Below, piece after piece: positions 1 to 9,734 of a stretch of 64,000 bases of DNA (position 1 is the first letter of the stretch; every line of letters begins with the position of its first letter). The translations under genes were made by a program, and so were the position numbers. Source of the stretch: Dryocosmus kuriphilus (Eukaryota; Arthropoda; Insecta; Hymenoptera; Cynipidae); contig CM076190.1 in assembly GCA_038277395.1 (NCBI GenBank), positions 125,828,197 through 125,892,196 of the forward strand, read 5' to 3'. The notes under the pieces were generated by a model, which saw nothing but the letters and a program-made list of their open reading frames with translations, searched no databases and was not told the origin of the DNA.

Positions 1-395
1 TGGCCTCCCGACAGACCGCATATCCTCCTTGTTCGAGCTGTTGCTCCACTTTTGTCACAGCGGCGTGAAGCGCTGTTTCTACTGAGCAGTCCGTCTCATA
101 AGCATGCTGCCCTTTGTGCAACGGGGAGGTTAGAAGCACCTCATCCCTGATGTATCTCTCGACCAACTTCTCTACCGTCTTCAGGATGAAAGACGTCAAG
201 CTGATTGGTCTAAAATCCTTCGCAGCCGTGTAGCCCTCCCTACCGGGTTTGGGCAGGAAGACCACCCTGCCGTTCTTCCATGCCGACGGCACGTATTTCA
301 GAGCTATACTGGCCCTGTGTAATTTCCTTACATTGATGTCAAATAAATTGAACAGCTCTTCAACGAAACCTATTTCTCGCGAGTGAATTTTGCTT
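1..395 (-). pseudogene. Non-LTR retrotransposon reverse transcriptase, N-terminal RT fragment
   Basis: On the minus strand one frame stays open without a start codon and runs off the left edge. It reads YVPSAWKNGRVVFLPKPG, then FRPISLTSFILKTVEKLVER, then HKGQHAYETDCSVETALHA. These are the fingers motifs of insect non-LTR reverse transcriptases (Jockey/R1/I-like): the PSAW...PKPG block, the FRPISL block and the H-K-GQHAY block. The next expected motif, the catalytic LDIEGAFD block, would lie outside the window, and the last residues (GGYAVCREA) already differ from it. Upstream of the PSAW block the similarity fades near position 395. Seen: the motifs and the open frame. Known: the order of the motifs in the family. 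Inferred: a 5'-truncated or broken retrotransposon copy, since no ORF1 or endonuclease precedes it. Confidence 0.8.
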
Positions 396-479
396 TTTAA
401 TAAAATACTTGTTCCCGTATGACAAAAAGAGAAAGTGCTCGTAATATTCTTTTTTTAATTTTTCTTTTAAAAGTATCGG

Positions 480-960
480 TTAATAATATGTACGTGCCTC
501 TCTAAGTTCACTTGCTTTCAAATAATGGATGTATTTTAAAGTTCTTGGCGTTCGTGTTACAATATCCGGAGGAAAATTTTCTTGAAATTCTTGATCAATC
601 TCGTTCCTGAATGGCTTTTCTACATGAAAAGAATACTTTGTTTTTAGGGTCAAACCAGAGCGCAAGGGCCTTTTACTCGTTTAATGTGCTCCAAATTTTC
701 TTGAACTGCTCGTTATGCTTTAAAAACATTCTCTCGTGGGTTCGAGAAGTAGCAGCGTCTAATTTTTCAGGAAGAACTCTGTTATGGTCTAAGCCAATTT
801 CGCACGTTTGGCCTGGGTCTTTACAAAAGGTACATCCATACTCTCCATTGTATTGCATTATATTTTGAACCTCAGGTCTGGCTGGTAACTCTAACGTGGC
901 AATAGAAGCTATAACGGTGCTGTGTCTTGAAACTCTATTTTTTGCGTCAAACCAGGTAAC
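480..960 (-). pseudogene. CMC/EnSpm (Tnp2-like) transposase remnant
   Basis: Two adjacent minus-strand pieces look like one decayed protein. The first (about 960 to 673) reads ...LPARPEVQNIMQYNGEYGCTFC: a P-A-R-P-x-VQN stretch followed by YNGEYGCTFCKDPGQ, which has the C-x2-C and hydrophobic-P-G pattern of the zinc-binding insert in Tnp2-type transposases, then a conserved RTHE. The second (665 to 480) contains PPDIVTRTPRTLKYIHYLKASELR, like the I-x-R-x-PR...WKASE stretch that follows later in this family. The protein between them is missing, so the copy is internally deleted, and both pieces end in stops. The assignment rests on remembered family patterns. The alternative is another uncharacterised KDZ-like transposase family. 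Confidence 0.45.
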
Positions 961-1282
961 TCCCGTATTCTGACTCCAAATTCGTAATCAGCGACCCGAA
1001 AAGCCCTCTGATAGAGAGTTCTGAGAAAGTAGCTCTGATAAAATGTTTGTTGCTTAGGTACTTCAGAAAATAGAATTTGTTGAAATAAAAGAACCTACAG
1101 TTGTAAATATTTAAAAACATATCAGAAATCATGTATGTGTGTTTCATTGCTCTCGTCAACCCTCTGAATGCTAGCGTTTGCAATCTTTGCAGTCTTTCCT
1201 GCATCGTTTTGAGTTCAGCTCGTGGTTACCAGACCACTGCCTTGGCTTAAGGACCGCGGAGGAGAGCCAGGCTATCATTTTT
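961..1282. other. Intergenic stretch, no gene recognised
   Basis: I see no coding homology here. Near 991 is the motif AAATTCGTAATCAGCGACCC, which recurs almost unchanged near 59805, so part of this stretch is probably an unclassified dispersed repeat. Confidence 0.4.
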
Positions 1283-1779
1283 GGGCTAAAAGCTATCCAA
1301 GGGGTTCGTATCCAGGCTCTCGATCCTCACGCTGGAGAGCCTATTGTACGCTGGGTACGAACTCGACCCGAACTCGAAGAGTACATTCTTCCTCAAGAGA
1401 GTAGAGACTCAAGAGTCAAATTTTTCCGAAGATACTGCAAGGAGAGAACAGAATCTTAGTGAGCACGTGTAGTTCCCCCACCTTTTAGCTCCGCATGTTG
1501 TGGCACGTATCTGCTACATGAGATTCACGGCGTTGATACGTGGGCGCATGTATTCAATGCATGCACTCACGTGCATTCACGTTCCTTATGTAATTACAAG
1601 AAAATGAAAAAAAAAGTTGATCAGAATCGGAGAATATTTTCAATAATAAATGAAATCTGTAACTGCAAAGCAATATTAACTGATATTTTGCTAATTTTCT
1701 TGTTATATAATCAATCGTTATTTTATTTATATATATATATATGTGTGTGTATATATAATTTTATTTAAAAATTATGTGT

Positions 1780-2295
1780 ATATATATATATATATATACA
1801 TATATGTTAATCATATAATAATTATAATCAATTAATAATCAAATAAACGAAGAATATTTTGTTGTGATAATCTATTACACGTTTCAATATCTACACTGTT
1901 AGAAAATTTTTTTAAATCCAAACACTTTTAAATTACAAATGCATCTTAAATTTCAGATACTGGTAACTGAAAGTAATTTTCATGCAGTTGTAACTGAAAA
2001 TTCAATTATGAAAATTTTATTGTAGTATAATTCACAATAAAATTTTCATAATTGAATTTTCAGTTACAAATGCATGAAAATCAATTTCAGTTACCAGTAT
2101 CTGAAATATAAGATGCATTTGTAACTTAAAAGTGCTTGAATTTTAAAGAATTTTCTAACAGTATAAATTTTGAAATGCGTAATAGATTATCATCACAAAA
2201 TATTCTGCGCTTAATTGATTATTAATTGGTTATAACGATTACATAATTATATGTATGTAAGTACTATGTATGTATGTGTGTATATATATATATAA
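1780..2295. repeat. Palindromic AT-rich element (about 240-bp arms)
   Basis: The sequence folds on itself around position 2030. The inner arms read CAATTATGAAAATTTTATTG and its complement; further out, GATAATCTATTACAC pairs with GTAATAGATTATC and TTAACATATATGT-like AT runs pair at the ends. The spacer is under 20 bases. This is typical of a fold-back MITE. No coding capacity was seen. Confidence 0.7.
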
Positions 2296-2329
2296 TTCTT
2301 TAATAAAGTAATATATATATATATTATTA

Positions 2330-3560
2330 CATTCTCATCTCAATGAGAAGGTATTAGTTTTATGTGAAAAGTGACTTTCGCGGATTTCATAAAATCTCGA
2401 CGTTTCATGACCCCCTGAATCCGAAAAAGCGGTTTTTAGGACGGTGTCTGTCGTTATCGTCGTCGTCGTCGTTGTCGTCGGCGTCTTTTCCAACGATAAC
2501 TTTCGAAGAACTAATCGGATTGGATTCTTCTTTGGCACACTTCTTCAGGATGCAAAAAGAAAGGACAATTTCATTAACCAGCAATTTTTGACCAGTGGTT
2601 ATGGTTTTATCCATCAAAAACTGTTTTCGCAAAATCAAAAAATCAATTTTCCGGCTAAACTAAGTGAGATACGAAAAAAATAGTGAAAAGTAAGATTGTT
2701 CATCTTAAAAAAATCTACAAATTTTGTTTTAACCATTTTTCGATAAAATGCACGATTATTGTTTTAATCGAGAAAACGTTATTAAAAACAAAAAACTGTG
2801 TTTTCTTGCCAAAATATTTAAGATACGAAAATATGGTAATAAGTAAAGTTTTTCAGCTCAAAAAAATCTACAAATTTTCTATTAACCATTTTTCGATAAA
2901 ATGCACGGTTTTTGTTTCAGTCGAGAAAAACTTTTTTAAAAATAAAAAATTCTAATTTCCCGTCAAACTATGCAAGATACGAAAAAAAATATAATAAGCA
3001 AGGTTGTTCACCTCAAAAGGATCTACAAATTTGCTTCCTTTCATTTTTCTGAACAGGTGCGTAGTTTTTGAGTTATTCATGAAATATGTTATGAAATACA
3101 AAGAAAACCACTTTTCAGCAAAACTATGCAAGATATGAGGAAATATTAACAAGCAGAATTGTTCACCTTGGAAAGAGCTAAAAAATTTATAAAATTTATT
3201 AATAAGATTCATCGTTTTACTTTTAAGAATCGAAATCCTGCATTATGAAGATTTGGAAAATCACAAAAAAAACTTTACCAATCTACAATATGTTTTTAAA
3301 AAATGTAATTATCGAGCGCGAAGTGCGAGTGTCATGATGAGAATGTATTCCTTAAGGGCGATAGAGCCATAAGTAAAATAATTTCTTTTGTACTTTTTAA
3401 TTTAAAGGTTTATACGATCCATAAACACCGAGAGCGTAGCGCGAGGTAAATAACCTATCGAGCGCTAAGCGCGAGTACCAACAGACGCGCGCCCTAGGCG
3501 TGCTCATACTTCGCGCGATCCGCGCGACGAGAATGTGCCCGCGTAGCGGGCAGATTTTTC
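2330..3560 (+). repeat. Dispersed repeat, copy A: CGT-triplet head, 145-bp tandems, GCGAAGC-hairpin tail
   Basis: The head (from GAAGGTATTAGTTTTATG at 2346) holds a CGT/GTC triplet tract at 2449-2483. The body has about four imperfect units of roughly 145 bp (2598, 2739, 2886 and 3045 onward), each with the phrases CGATAAAATGCAC and AAATCTACAAATTT. The tail (3313-3551) is GC-rich and made of short palindromes such as GAGCGCGAAGTGCGAG, GAGCGTAGCGCGAG and CCCGCGTAGCGGG. The same order is seen at 51055-52115. Small open frames in the head look accidental because the triplet run is open in most frames. Confidence 0.75.
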
Positions 3561-4044
3561 TTTAATAGAATTATATATATATTTTTTTAAATAAAATAAC
3601 GATTGATTATAACAAGAGAATTAAAGAAAAGATAGCAAAACATCAGTTAATATTGCTTTGCAGCTACAGATTTCGTTTATTATTGCAAATATTCTCCGAT
3701 TTTGGTAAACTTTTTTTTTCATTTTCTTGTAATCACATAAGGAACGTAAGTGCACGTGAGTGCATGCATTGAATACATGCGCCCACGTACCGACGCCGTG
3801 AGTCTCTTGTAGCAGATACATGCCACAACACGCGGAGCTAAAAGGTGGGGGAACAACACGTGCTCACTAAGATTCTGTTCTCTCCTTGTAGTATCTTCGG
3901 AAAAATTTGACTCTTGAATCTCTTGAGGAAGACTGTACTCTTCGAGCTGGAGTCGGGTTCGCACCCAGCGTACACTAGGCTCCCCAGCGTAAGGGTCGAG
4001 AGCCTGGATACGAACCCCCTGGCAGCTTTTAGCCCATTTTTGGC

Positions 4045-4258
4045 CAGAAAACCCATGTCAGTCCAAAGACTCTTCTACACATTCAAAAGATTGTGAAGAA
4101 CCCGCATTGTGCTTCCAGATGCTTCGCCCAGTTCAGTTTGCTATCCAGAATAACTCCCAGATATTTAACCGAATCTGAGGTCATTAGCCTCTTGCCTCTT
4201 GTCTCTTTCTTATCCAGTTTACCATCAGATACATTGATGATATATGCTCACTGCTCAA
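4045..4258 (-). pseudogene. Non-LTR reverse transcriptase, thumb-region fragment
   Basis: The minus strand reads RLMTSDSVKYLGVILDSKLN, followed by W-x-x-H-LEAQ. This is the VKYLGVILD-x-KL-x-W-x-x-H block that follows the palm domain in insect Jockey/R1-type reverse transcriptases. After a stop, CRRVFGLTWVF resembles the downstream CRR-x-x-G-x-TWGL segment. The frame then runs into the inverted-repeat arm and loses similarity. The order relative to the fragment at 1-395 is wrong for a single element (this is C-terminal yet lies upstream), so it is a separate copy. It is far too short to function. Confidence 0.75.
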
Positions 4259-4387
4259 AAATGAAAAAAAGCAGAGTTATGAAATACAAATATCTTCGAA
4301 TAATAAACTTTCTCAAGGTCTAATGCTGATTATAAATTATTACTTCACTAAGGCCAGCAAATAAGAACCATATCTGGAAATAGTACA

Positions 4388-4430
4388 TATAATCGAAGTA
4401 ACATAAAATTTATTAGTTACGCTCTTCTCA
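4388..4430 (+). promoter_or_regulatory. Possible core promoter of the secreted-protein gene
   Basis: A TATAAT at 4388 lies about 30 bases before TTAGTTACG, and a second AT-rich box, CATAAAAT at 4402, lies about 65 bases before the ATG. Either could serve as a TATA element. The region is AT-rich, so this is weak evidence. Confidence 0.2.
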
Positions 4431-4468
4431 AAATTCTCCGTTGATCATTTTTTCCTATATTGAAAAGA

Positions 4469-5405
4469 ATGAGAACCCTTTATTCTCTGATCCTCAGCTT
4501 GGTTGTTATTCTAAATTCGTTTGGTAAATATAGAATAATTTAATACTATTTTCAAATATAGTATTTAAAAAAAAATAATTTATCCAAAAAATATTAAGTA
4601 CCCACCAAGAATTGAAAATTTGCCTTTTCCTATTTTTTCTTGCAGAATTCAGTTCACAGTTCGACTTTGACCCTAAGTATCTGGGCGCTCCTAGACTTGT
4701 CGGACATTCTGCTGGCGGACCGTCTTCTTCCGTCGGAACTTTTCATGGCGAACCTCTTTCTCTCGAACCTCAGCATGTCGGACATTTTCCTGATGGATAT
4801 TCTCCTGATGCACATTTTCGTGACGGATATTCTCATGTCGGACATCTTCCTGTCGAACCTGTTCAGGCCGGACATCCTCTTACCGCACCTTTTTCTTTCG
4901 GACCTCATAATGTCGAACCTCTTAATGTCGGCCTTTCACTAACTCATCACGGGGTGCATCCTGCTCTGAAACCTCATGATACACGGTAAACAATTTATAG
5001 TTCAAACAAACGATTACTGAAAAATCAAATCAACAAAAATAAAATATATTTGAAAGAAGTAATTTTTGCTTTTGAAACAGTCAACTGTATCCCCGACTCA
5101 TAGATTTTCAAATCTTTGAAATAGCTGTGTGATGTATGTGATTTCGTGAGTTTTAAATGTCTTACAAAATTGAAACGTCACGTAAAATTTTTTGGTTAGT
5201 AAGAAATACTGAGAAATTATATAAATTCGAATCTAAGTTGCTTCTTTTAATCTTCATAATTTTAAAGTAAACTGGGAAATCGATAATAAATTTCAAACCT
5301 CTGTTAAAATTCATCTTTTTTAATTAGCGGTATACTCAGACTTCCAACATACTTATTTCAGCTATATATAATATCTTTGTTTTAACTATTTAAAAATCTG
5401 AGTCA

Positions 5406-5453
<48 letters not shown>

Positions 5454-5989
5454 GTCAAAATAAATTATAATGCAAATCCCTATTTTAAATATTTTGCTAA
5501 TATCGTTGGTTCTTTTCCAACGATAATTGTCGTTAAATCAAAGATAAAGATCGTTAATTCAGCTATAAATTTATTTCGTGTAGCGAACATCATCATGGCG
5601 AACCTCCTTATGAGAAACCTCTTCACATCGGAAACACGAATGTTTATCTCCCGTTACCCCACGGATCAACAGTATGTTATGACTTCAAAATTACTGAAGG
5701 GTTTTGGATGAGAAAAGTAAATGGTATTTTTCTTCCAATAGCAACAAATGAAAAAGTTCCCACACTATTAGCCAATGGTTACATCGTTGGAAGGTTCAAC
5801 AAACGTCATTTGTTTACTGGAATATATAGATGGAGTCAATATGATCAGCGTTACGTTCGGGTTAAGATACCCATGGATAACGGCATACCTGTGAAATTGG
5901 AGCCGACAGAATGTGAATATTTTCGCGAACATAAAAGATACACAGGAGTAAGATGGGAAAAAGGAAAACGTGTTCGACGTAATCAATAG
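4469..5989 (+). CDS. Three-exon gene for a predicted secreted pentapeptide-repeat protein (266 aa)
   Basis: Exons are 4469-4523, 4646-4985 and 5584-5989. Exon 1 encodes MRTLYSLILSLVVILNSF, a good signal peptide, and ends in phase 1 before GTAAAT. Exon 2 follows TTTCTTGCAG and ends in phase 2 before GTAAAC. Exon 3 follows CGTGTAG and ends at TAG. All three join in frame, giving 801 nt (266 codons plus stop). After the signal comes a His/Pro/Gly-rich tract built of five-residue units (for example FPDGY, SPDAH, FRDGY, SHVGH, LPVEP) that continues past the second intron (HHHGEPPYEKPLH). The last 110 residues form a different, basic domain with two cysteines (TVCYDF and TECEYF), possibly one disulfide. 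No transmembrane segment follows the signal peptide. I do not recognise the family. A secreted gland, venom or structural protein is an inference from layout only. If the second intron is retained, the protein ends at 4989. Confidence 0.72.
5407..5452. repeat. (AAT)n microsatellite in intron 2
   Basis: About 15 AAT units lie within the second intron of the secreted-protein gene. Confidence 0.9.
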
Positions 5990-6162
5990 TTAGGCAAAGA
6001 TACAAATTTCTTCCAACCTAAGAGAAAATATATGAACCTTTTCTTTAGCAAGTACGTACACATTTTAATGTATACATGTATTTACATCAGGCAACGTTGT
6101 ATCTTGTGAGCATATAAGTGATATCTTGTCAGGAGAAGCGAAAAAAACCTAGAAAAGTACAA

Positions 6163-6168
6163 AATAAA
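6163..6168 (+). other. Candidate polyadenylation signal AATAAA
   Basis: AATAAA lies 174 bases after the stop codon of the secreted-protein gene. It is the first canonical hexamer downstream, in an A-rich context. Confidence 0.35.
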
Positions 6169-6489
6169 AAAACTAATCACAAAAGCTCAATATCTATTTA
6201 TTTCCATCTTTTCGTTGTAGTTACGCAAGCAAATTTGTTTAATTTCTAAGGAAATATAGTGGTTGCTTTGTTTCGTATTCATGTAAATCTAGACGGAAAC
6301 GGAAAAACTTTTTAAAATGCGATTTTTACGCACCATTATGTAAAACAATATTATTCCAGCATTTTTGCATCAAAGGTATACGTATATTATAGTGAAATAC
6401 AAATAAAATACTTTTCAACATAGATTTCGGTGTGGTATTCGACATTGATTAAAACATTTTCGTCTTATGTAATCACTTCATTTACCTTA

Positions 6490-6725
6490 AACACACATTA
6501 ATCGAGTGCGAAGCGTGAGATACTTGACGAGAATGTATTCATTAAAGCCGAAGGAGCTTTTGACAAAAAGAACCACAGTTACAAAATTGTATTTATCAAT
6601 GGTTTTATCTTTAATTTTAAAGAATATATAAATTTGGGTGAAAAAAAAACCTTATCGAGCGCGAGTGCCGACAGATGCATGCCCTGGGCACTTTCAAGTT
6701 TAGCGCGAAGCGCCGTGGTCGAATT
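6490..6725 (+). repeat. Dispersed repeat, copy D: hairpin tail only
   Basis: ATCGAGTGCGAAGCGTGAG (6501) and AGCGCGAAGCGCC (6709) flank a segment with GACGAGAATGTATTCATTAA, matching the tail of the copies at 3310 and 51800. The head and 145-bp body are absent. Confidence 0.7.
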
Positions 6726-7329
6726 TCTTTGTATTACCTTAGACTTAAAATAGAAATAAAATTTCTGTTTCAGAGATCAAAAATCATATTTGTATTGTAC
6801 ATAAATCTTATAATGAAAATTATGTTTATTATGGATCTCGCCAATGAGAGAGCTACTTTCAAAATTAATTTTAAATTACTTAGAGTGGAAACAAAAGTCT
6901 TCAAATATGATGAAAAAATATATTTTCCACGTTCTACTTGTCTGCCTCGTTTAATTTTAGATTTCTATTTTTTTTAAGCTTTCTGAAATAATTTTGTTAG
7001 TACTATCCAGAATATTAGCGACACTATCTTAAAAAAAATTTCAGGGACAGCCTTTTAATCAAAATTAAGCACCTTTATAAATAAAAGGTTGATCTGTATA
7101 CATAATTTTCAGATTCCTCAACTTAATACAAATGATTCCTATGAGCAAAAATAATTCAAAATTTAAACAAAGATTCAAGAAAAACATAGCTTTGTTGATC
7201 TAACATTATCTATACCAAGGCTGAAAGACTAGTATTTGTTCATATGCTACCTTAACCGAGACTTCAAATCACATTAATTTAAAAAATTTTTCCTAACTCT
7301 TCGCTTCTGAATTTTTCATACGTAGTCTA
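6726..7329. other. AT-rich stretch, no gene recognised
   Basis: A 100-codon open frame at 6675-6977 starts inside the hairpin repeat and has no recognisable domain. I regard it as accidental. Confidence 0.4.
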
Positions 7330-7810
7330 ACTAAATATTCCCCATGCTAATTATTATTTAATATAAAAAAGCAACTTTACAGGTTGAGATTAAGTACTGC
7401 TTTTATGAAAAATTCAAATATTTTGCATGAAAGCTAATTCTTGTTGTTCAAAATTTATCTTTCTTGGGTGTAACTTCAATTGATTTATTGAAAACTTCTT
7501 TTTTCGGTTCATAGTTCAACTATTTTTAGTTGAAAAGAATTTTTTTTGACTGAAGTAAATTCTAACGTTTTTATTTGAAAATTCATCTTTTTTAATTTAA
7601 GAATCTACTATTCTGTTCAAAATTAGTCCTTTCTTAGTTAAAGATTAGTTGGAATAAGTTGAAGAACTTAGATGAAAATTCTTTTTTTTTTTTTTTTGTT
7701 GAAAATATAATTATTTTTTAATTAAGATCACGTTTCTTTGATAATTTAACTTTTTTGAATTAAATATTGAGATATTTTGATTGAAATTTCAACTGCTACA
7801 TTTTTTGGGG
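7330..7810 (+). repeat. Dispersed T-rich repeat, copy 1
   Basis: The segment from about 7330 (ATATTCCCCATGCTAATTAT) to 7810 matches 58815-59270 in the same orientation almost phrase by phrase (GATGAAAATTC, GATATTTTGGTTGAAATTTC and others). It is made of degenerate TTGAAAATTCAACT-like phrases. No coding capacity was seen. Confidence 0.7.
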
Positions 7811-8890
7811 AAAAGTTGAAAATACACATTTTTTTTTAAACGTCTTTTCTTTGATTCATAATAATCATTGAAATATTGTTTTTGTATTTTGTATTTTTTC
7901 GTGAGTAATTCGAATCTGTTGACCAAATTGACGAATATCTTCGAATTTCGAAGTTATTTTCAACTGAATATCCTGAGAAATGGCCTTCTTTGCACCTTTA
8001 GGTTAGAATATCTCAAAACCCTGCCAGGCTAGATAAATTCTGCTGCCAGACAGGGATTCAGCGCTAAAAATTTCGGAACGGTTATAAAACGTCGAAATGT
8101 CAGTGAATCCGACGTATTCATACGTAATGTTGCCTCATTGTACCTAAAAAATTATTTATTTATTATTTATTAATAAAACTTTGTTATTATTATTTATTAA
8201 TGAAACTATGACTTTTCTCTAGACTATCACTATTGAACAAGAGGATAAAATAAAAATGTTTGCTTGAAACAGTGGCCAACTACTAGTACCAGACGGCCAA
8301 TTGTTGATATTTTTACCTTACACCAGACGTCTCAGCATGCTAGTTCGCCGTTTTCGACTCTTCTTTCCCGGTTCATTTTTAGAGGTTAAGGTAGGACTGA
8401 AATTCCCTAACTATGATTCAGCCAAGCTATAAGTTGTATTTATAGAATTGTCTATTTGTATCGAATTTTCTTGGATTTTGGAGTTTCTTGGCTGGCTTAT
8501 TGATGCTATTTATCTTATTGATTTACTGATACTATTGATCTCATTGATCTACTGATTCTATTGATATATTTTGTAATGTGATTGTGATTATTCCTTGTTA
8601 ATTTTCTCGACTATGGAGTGCCCAAGGATCTATCCTTTTGACATTATTCTCTATGATTATTATCGTTTGTTAATTTTAGGTTCTTTTTGGATTTCGAATA
8701 TTGAACCCTTAATGTATCGATTTCATGTCCTTTTTATGCATTAGCTTGTGAATATAACCCTATTTCAATTATCGAAAACCTTTTGCAGTCCCTTTTTATC
8801 GACTCATTTTTTTTACCGTGTTAATTTGAGACCATGACCCGTAAAATCTAACACCCTTCTTTTATTGCGCAAACACGGTGTTGAGATTTG
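7811..8890. other. AT-rich stretch, no gene recognised
   Basis: There are short TTATTTATTAAT direct repeats near 8155-8205 and runs of TTGATCTATTGAT-like phrases near 8500-8570. I see no domain, terminal repeat or RNA gene. Confidence 0.4.
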
Positions 8891-9060
8891 TATTGAATAT
8901 TATTGATATCTAAATTGTTGTTCATTATTTTTCTGATTTGTGTTGAATATTATTGAGATCTACATTGTTGTTAATTATTATTAAAATTTGTGTTGAATAT
9001 TATTGAGATATTTATTGTTGTTAATTATTGTTGGGATTCGTATTGAATATTATTGAGATT
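8891..9060 (+). repeat. 50-bp tandem repeat, 3.4 units
   Basis: Units start at 8891, 8941, 8991 and 9041 with the phrase TGAATATTATTGAGAT and keep a 50-base period. Units differ by a few substitutions. Confidence 0.85.
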
Positions 9061-9093
9061 ACTATGGATTGTTATCTATTTTGTTATTACTTA

Positions 9094-9400
9094 TGGCTAA
9101 GAATACACGGAGAAAGCTGGATAGGCAGCTTGAACATCTGGACGGTCAGTATGACTATATTGGATAATCAAGTATACTATCTCGGATAGTAAAATTGATT
9201 ATCCTGGATAGTAAAATTTCTAACCGCTAGAGAGCTTACTAGCTTACTTGATTACCTCAGATAATAAATCAGATTATCGAGGGAGTCAACTTGATTATCT
9301 AAGAATATTAAAATCGAATATATGGAATAGTAAAAACTATGATCCTTGGATATTATAAGAAACTATCTCTAATAATGTAAATAATCACAACGGATAGTAA
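9094..9400 (+). mobile_element. Left terminus of a DNA element with ACACGGAGAAA-type inverted ends
   Basis: TACACGGAGAAA at about 9094 matches, in inverse orientation, TTTCTCCGTGTA at about 20580-20591. The next 300 bases carry repeated sub-terminal motifs (GGATAGTAAAA, GACTAT, GATTATC), and the right end carries GGTCAG...TGACTATC-type versions. Repeated sub-terminal motifs often bind transposases. Whether the two ends belong to one element is uncertain. Confidence 0.45.
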
Positions 9401-9734
9401 AATTTTTTTTTTATTTTCATAAAAATTAATTTAAAAAACGAATTTCGAATTATATCATGTACCAAAAGAGCCAAGTTACGCCGGTATTCCCAGTTATATA
9501 ATAACCTGTATATTGTATGTGTTATTCAAAAAGAAACATGATTAAGAAAATATATTTCTTATTACTTTCTGAATAGCACAGAAAATATAGACTATATATA
9601 CATATGCAAATGGCAACGCCACATGACCATTGTAATACACAGCCTCAAGAAATTTGCAAATCAGAAATAAATAGGTTCATAAATACGCTCAAAATTCCAA
9701 ATGAAAACCTGTAGCTTTATTTATACGAGCAAAG
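9401..9734. other. AT-rich stretch, no gene recognised
   Basis: I see no coding or repeat structure beyond weak similarity to the duplicated unit that follows. Confidence 0.35.

Larger units (their letters stand above)
1283..4037. repeat. Large inverted repeat: arms 1283-1740 and 3567-4037
   Basis: The sequence from about 1283 to 1740 reappears reverse-complemented at 3567 to 4037 with scattered substitutions. Shared landmarks include GGGCTAAAAGCT, GGTTCGTATCCAGGCTCTCG and the inner end AATCAATCGTTATTTTATTT. The arms are about 460 bp each. Between them lie a separate palindrome and a copy of the GCGAAGC-hairpin repeat. The right arm abuts a reverse transcriptase fragment (4045-4258) that has no counterpart beside the left arm. 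This could be a fold-back element or two inverted copies of one repeat. I cannot name the family. Confidence 0.75.

Noticed and set aside
2335..2683. Overlapping frames with poly-Val, poly-Ser or poly-Asp runs
   Set aside because: They translate the CGT/GTC triplet tract in different frames. No start context or homology.
3310..3551. GCGAAGC palindromes as bacterial REP sequences or contamination
   Set aside because: They are part of a repeat found four times in otherwise eukaryotic sequence with insect transposons, so they belong to this genome.
6675..6977. 100-codon frame on the plus strand
   Set aside because: It begins inside the hairpin repeat and has no recognisable domain or splice partner.
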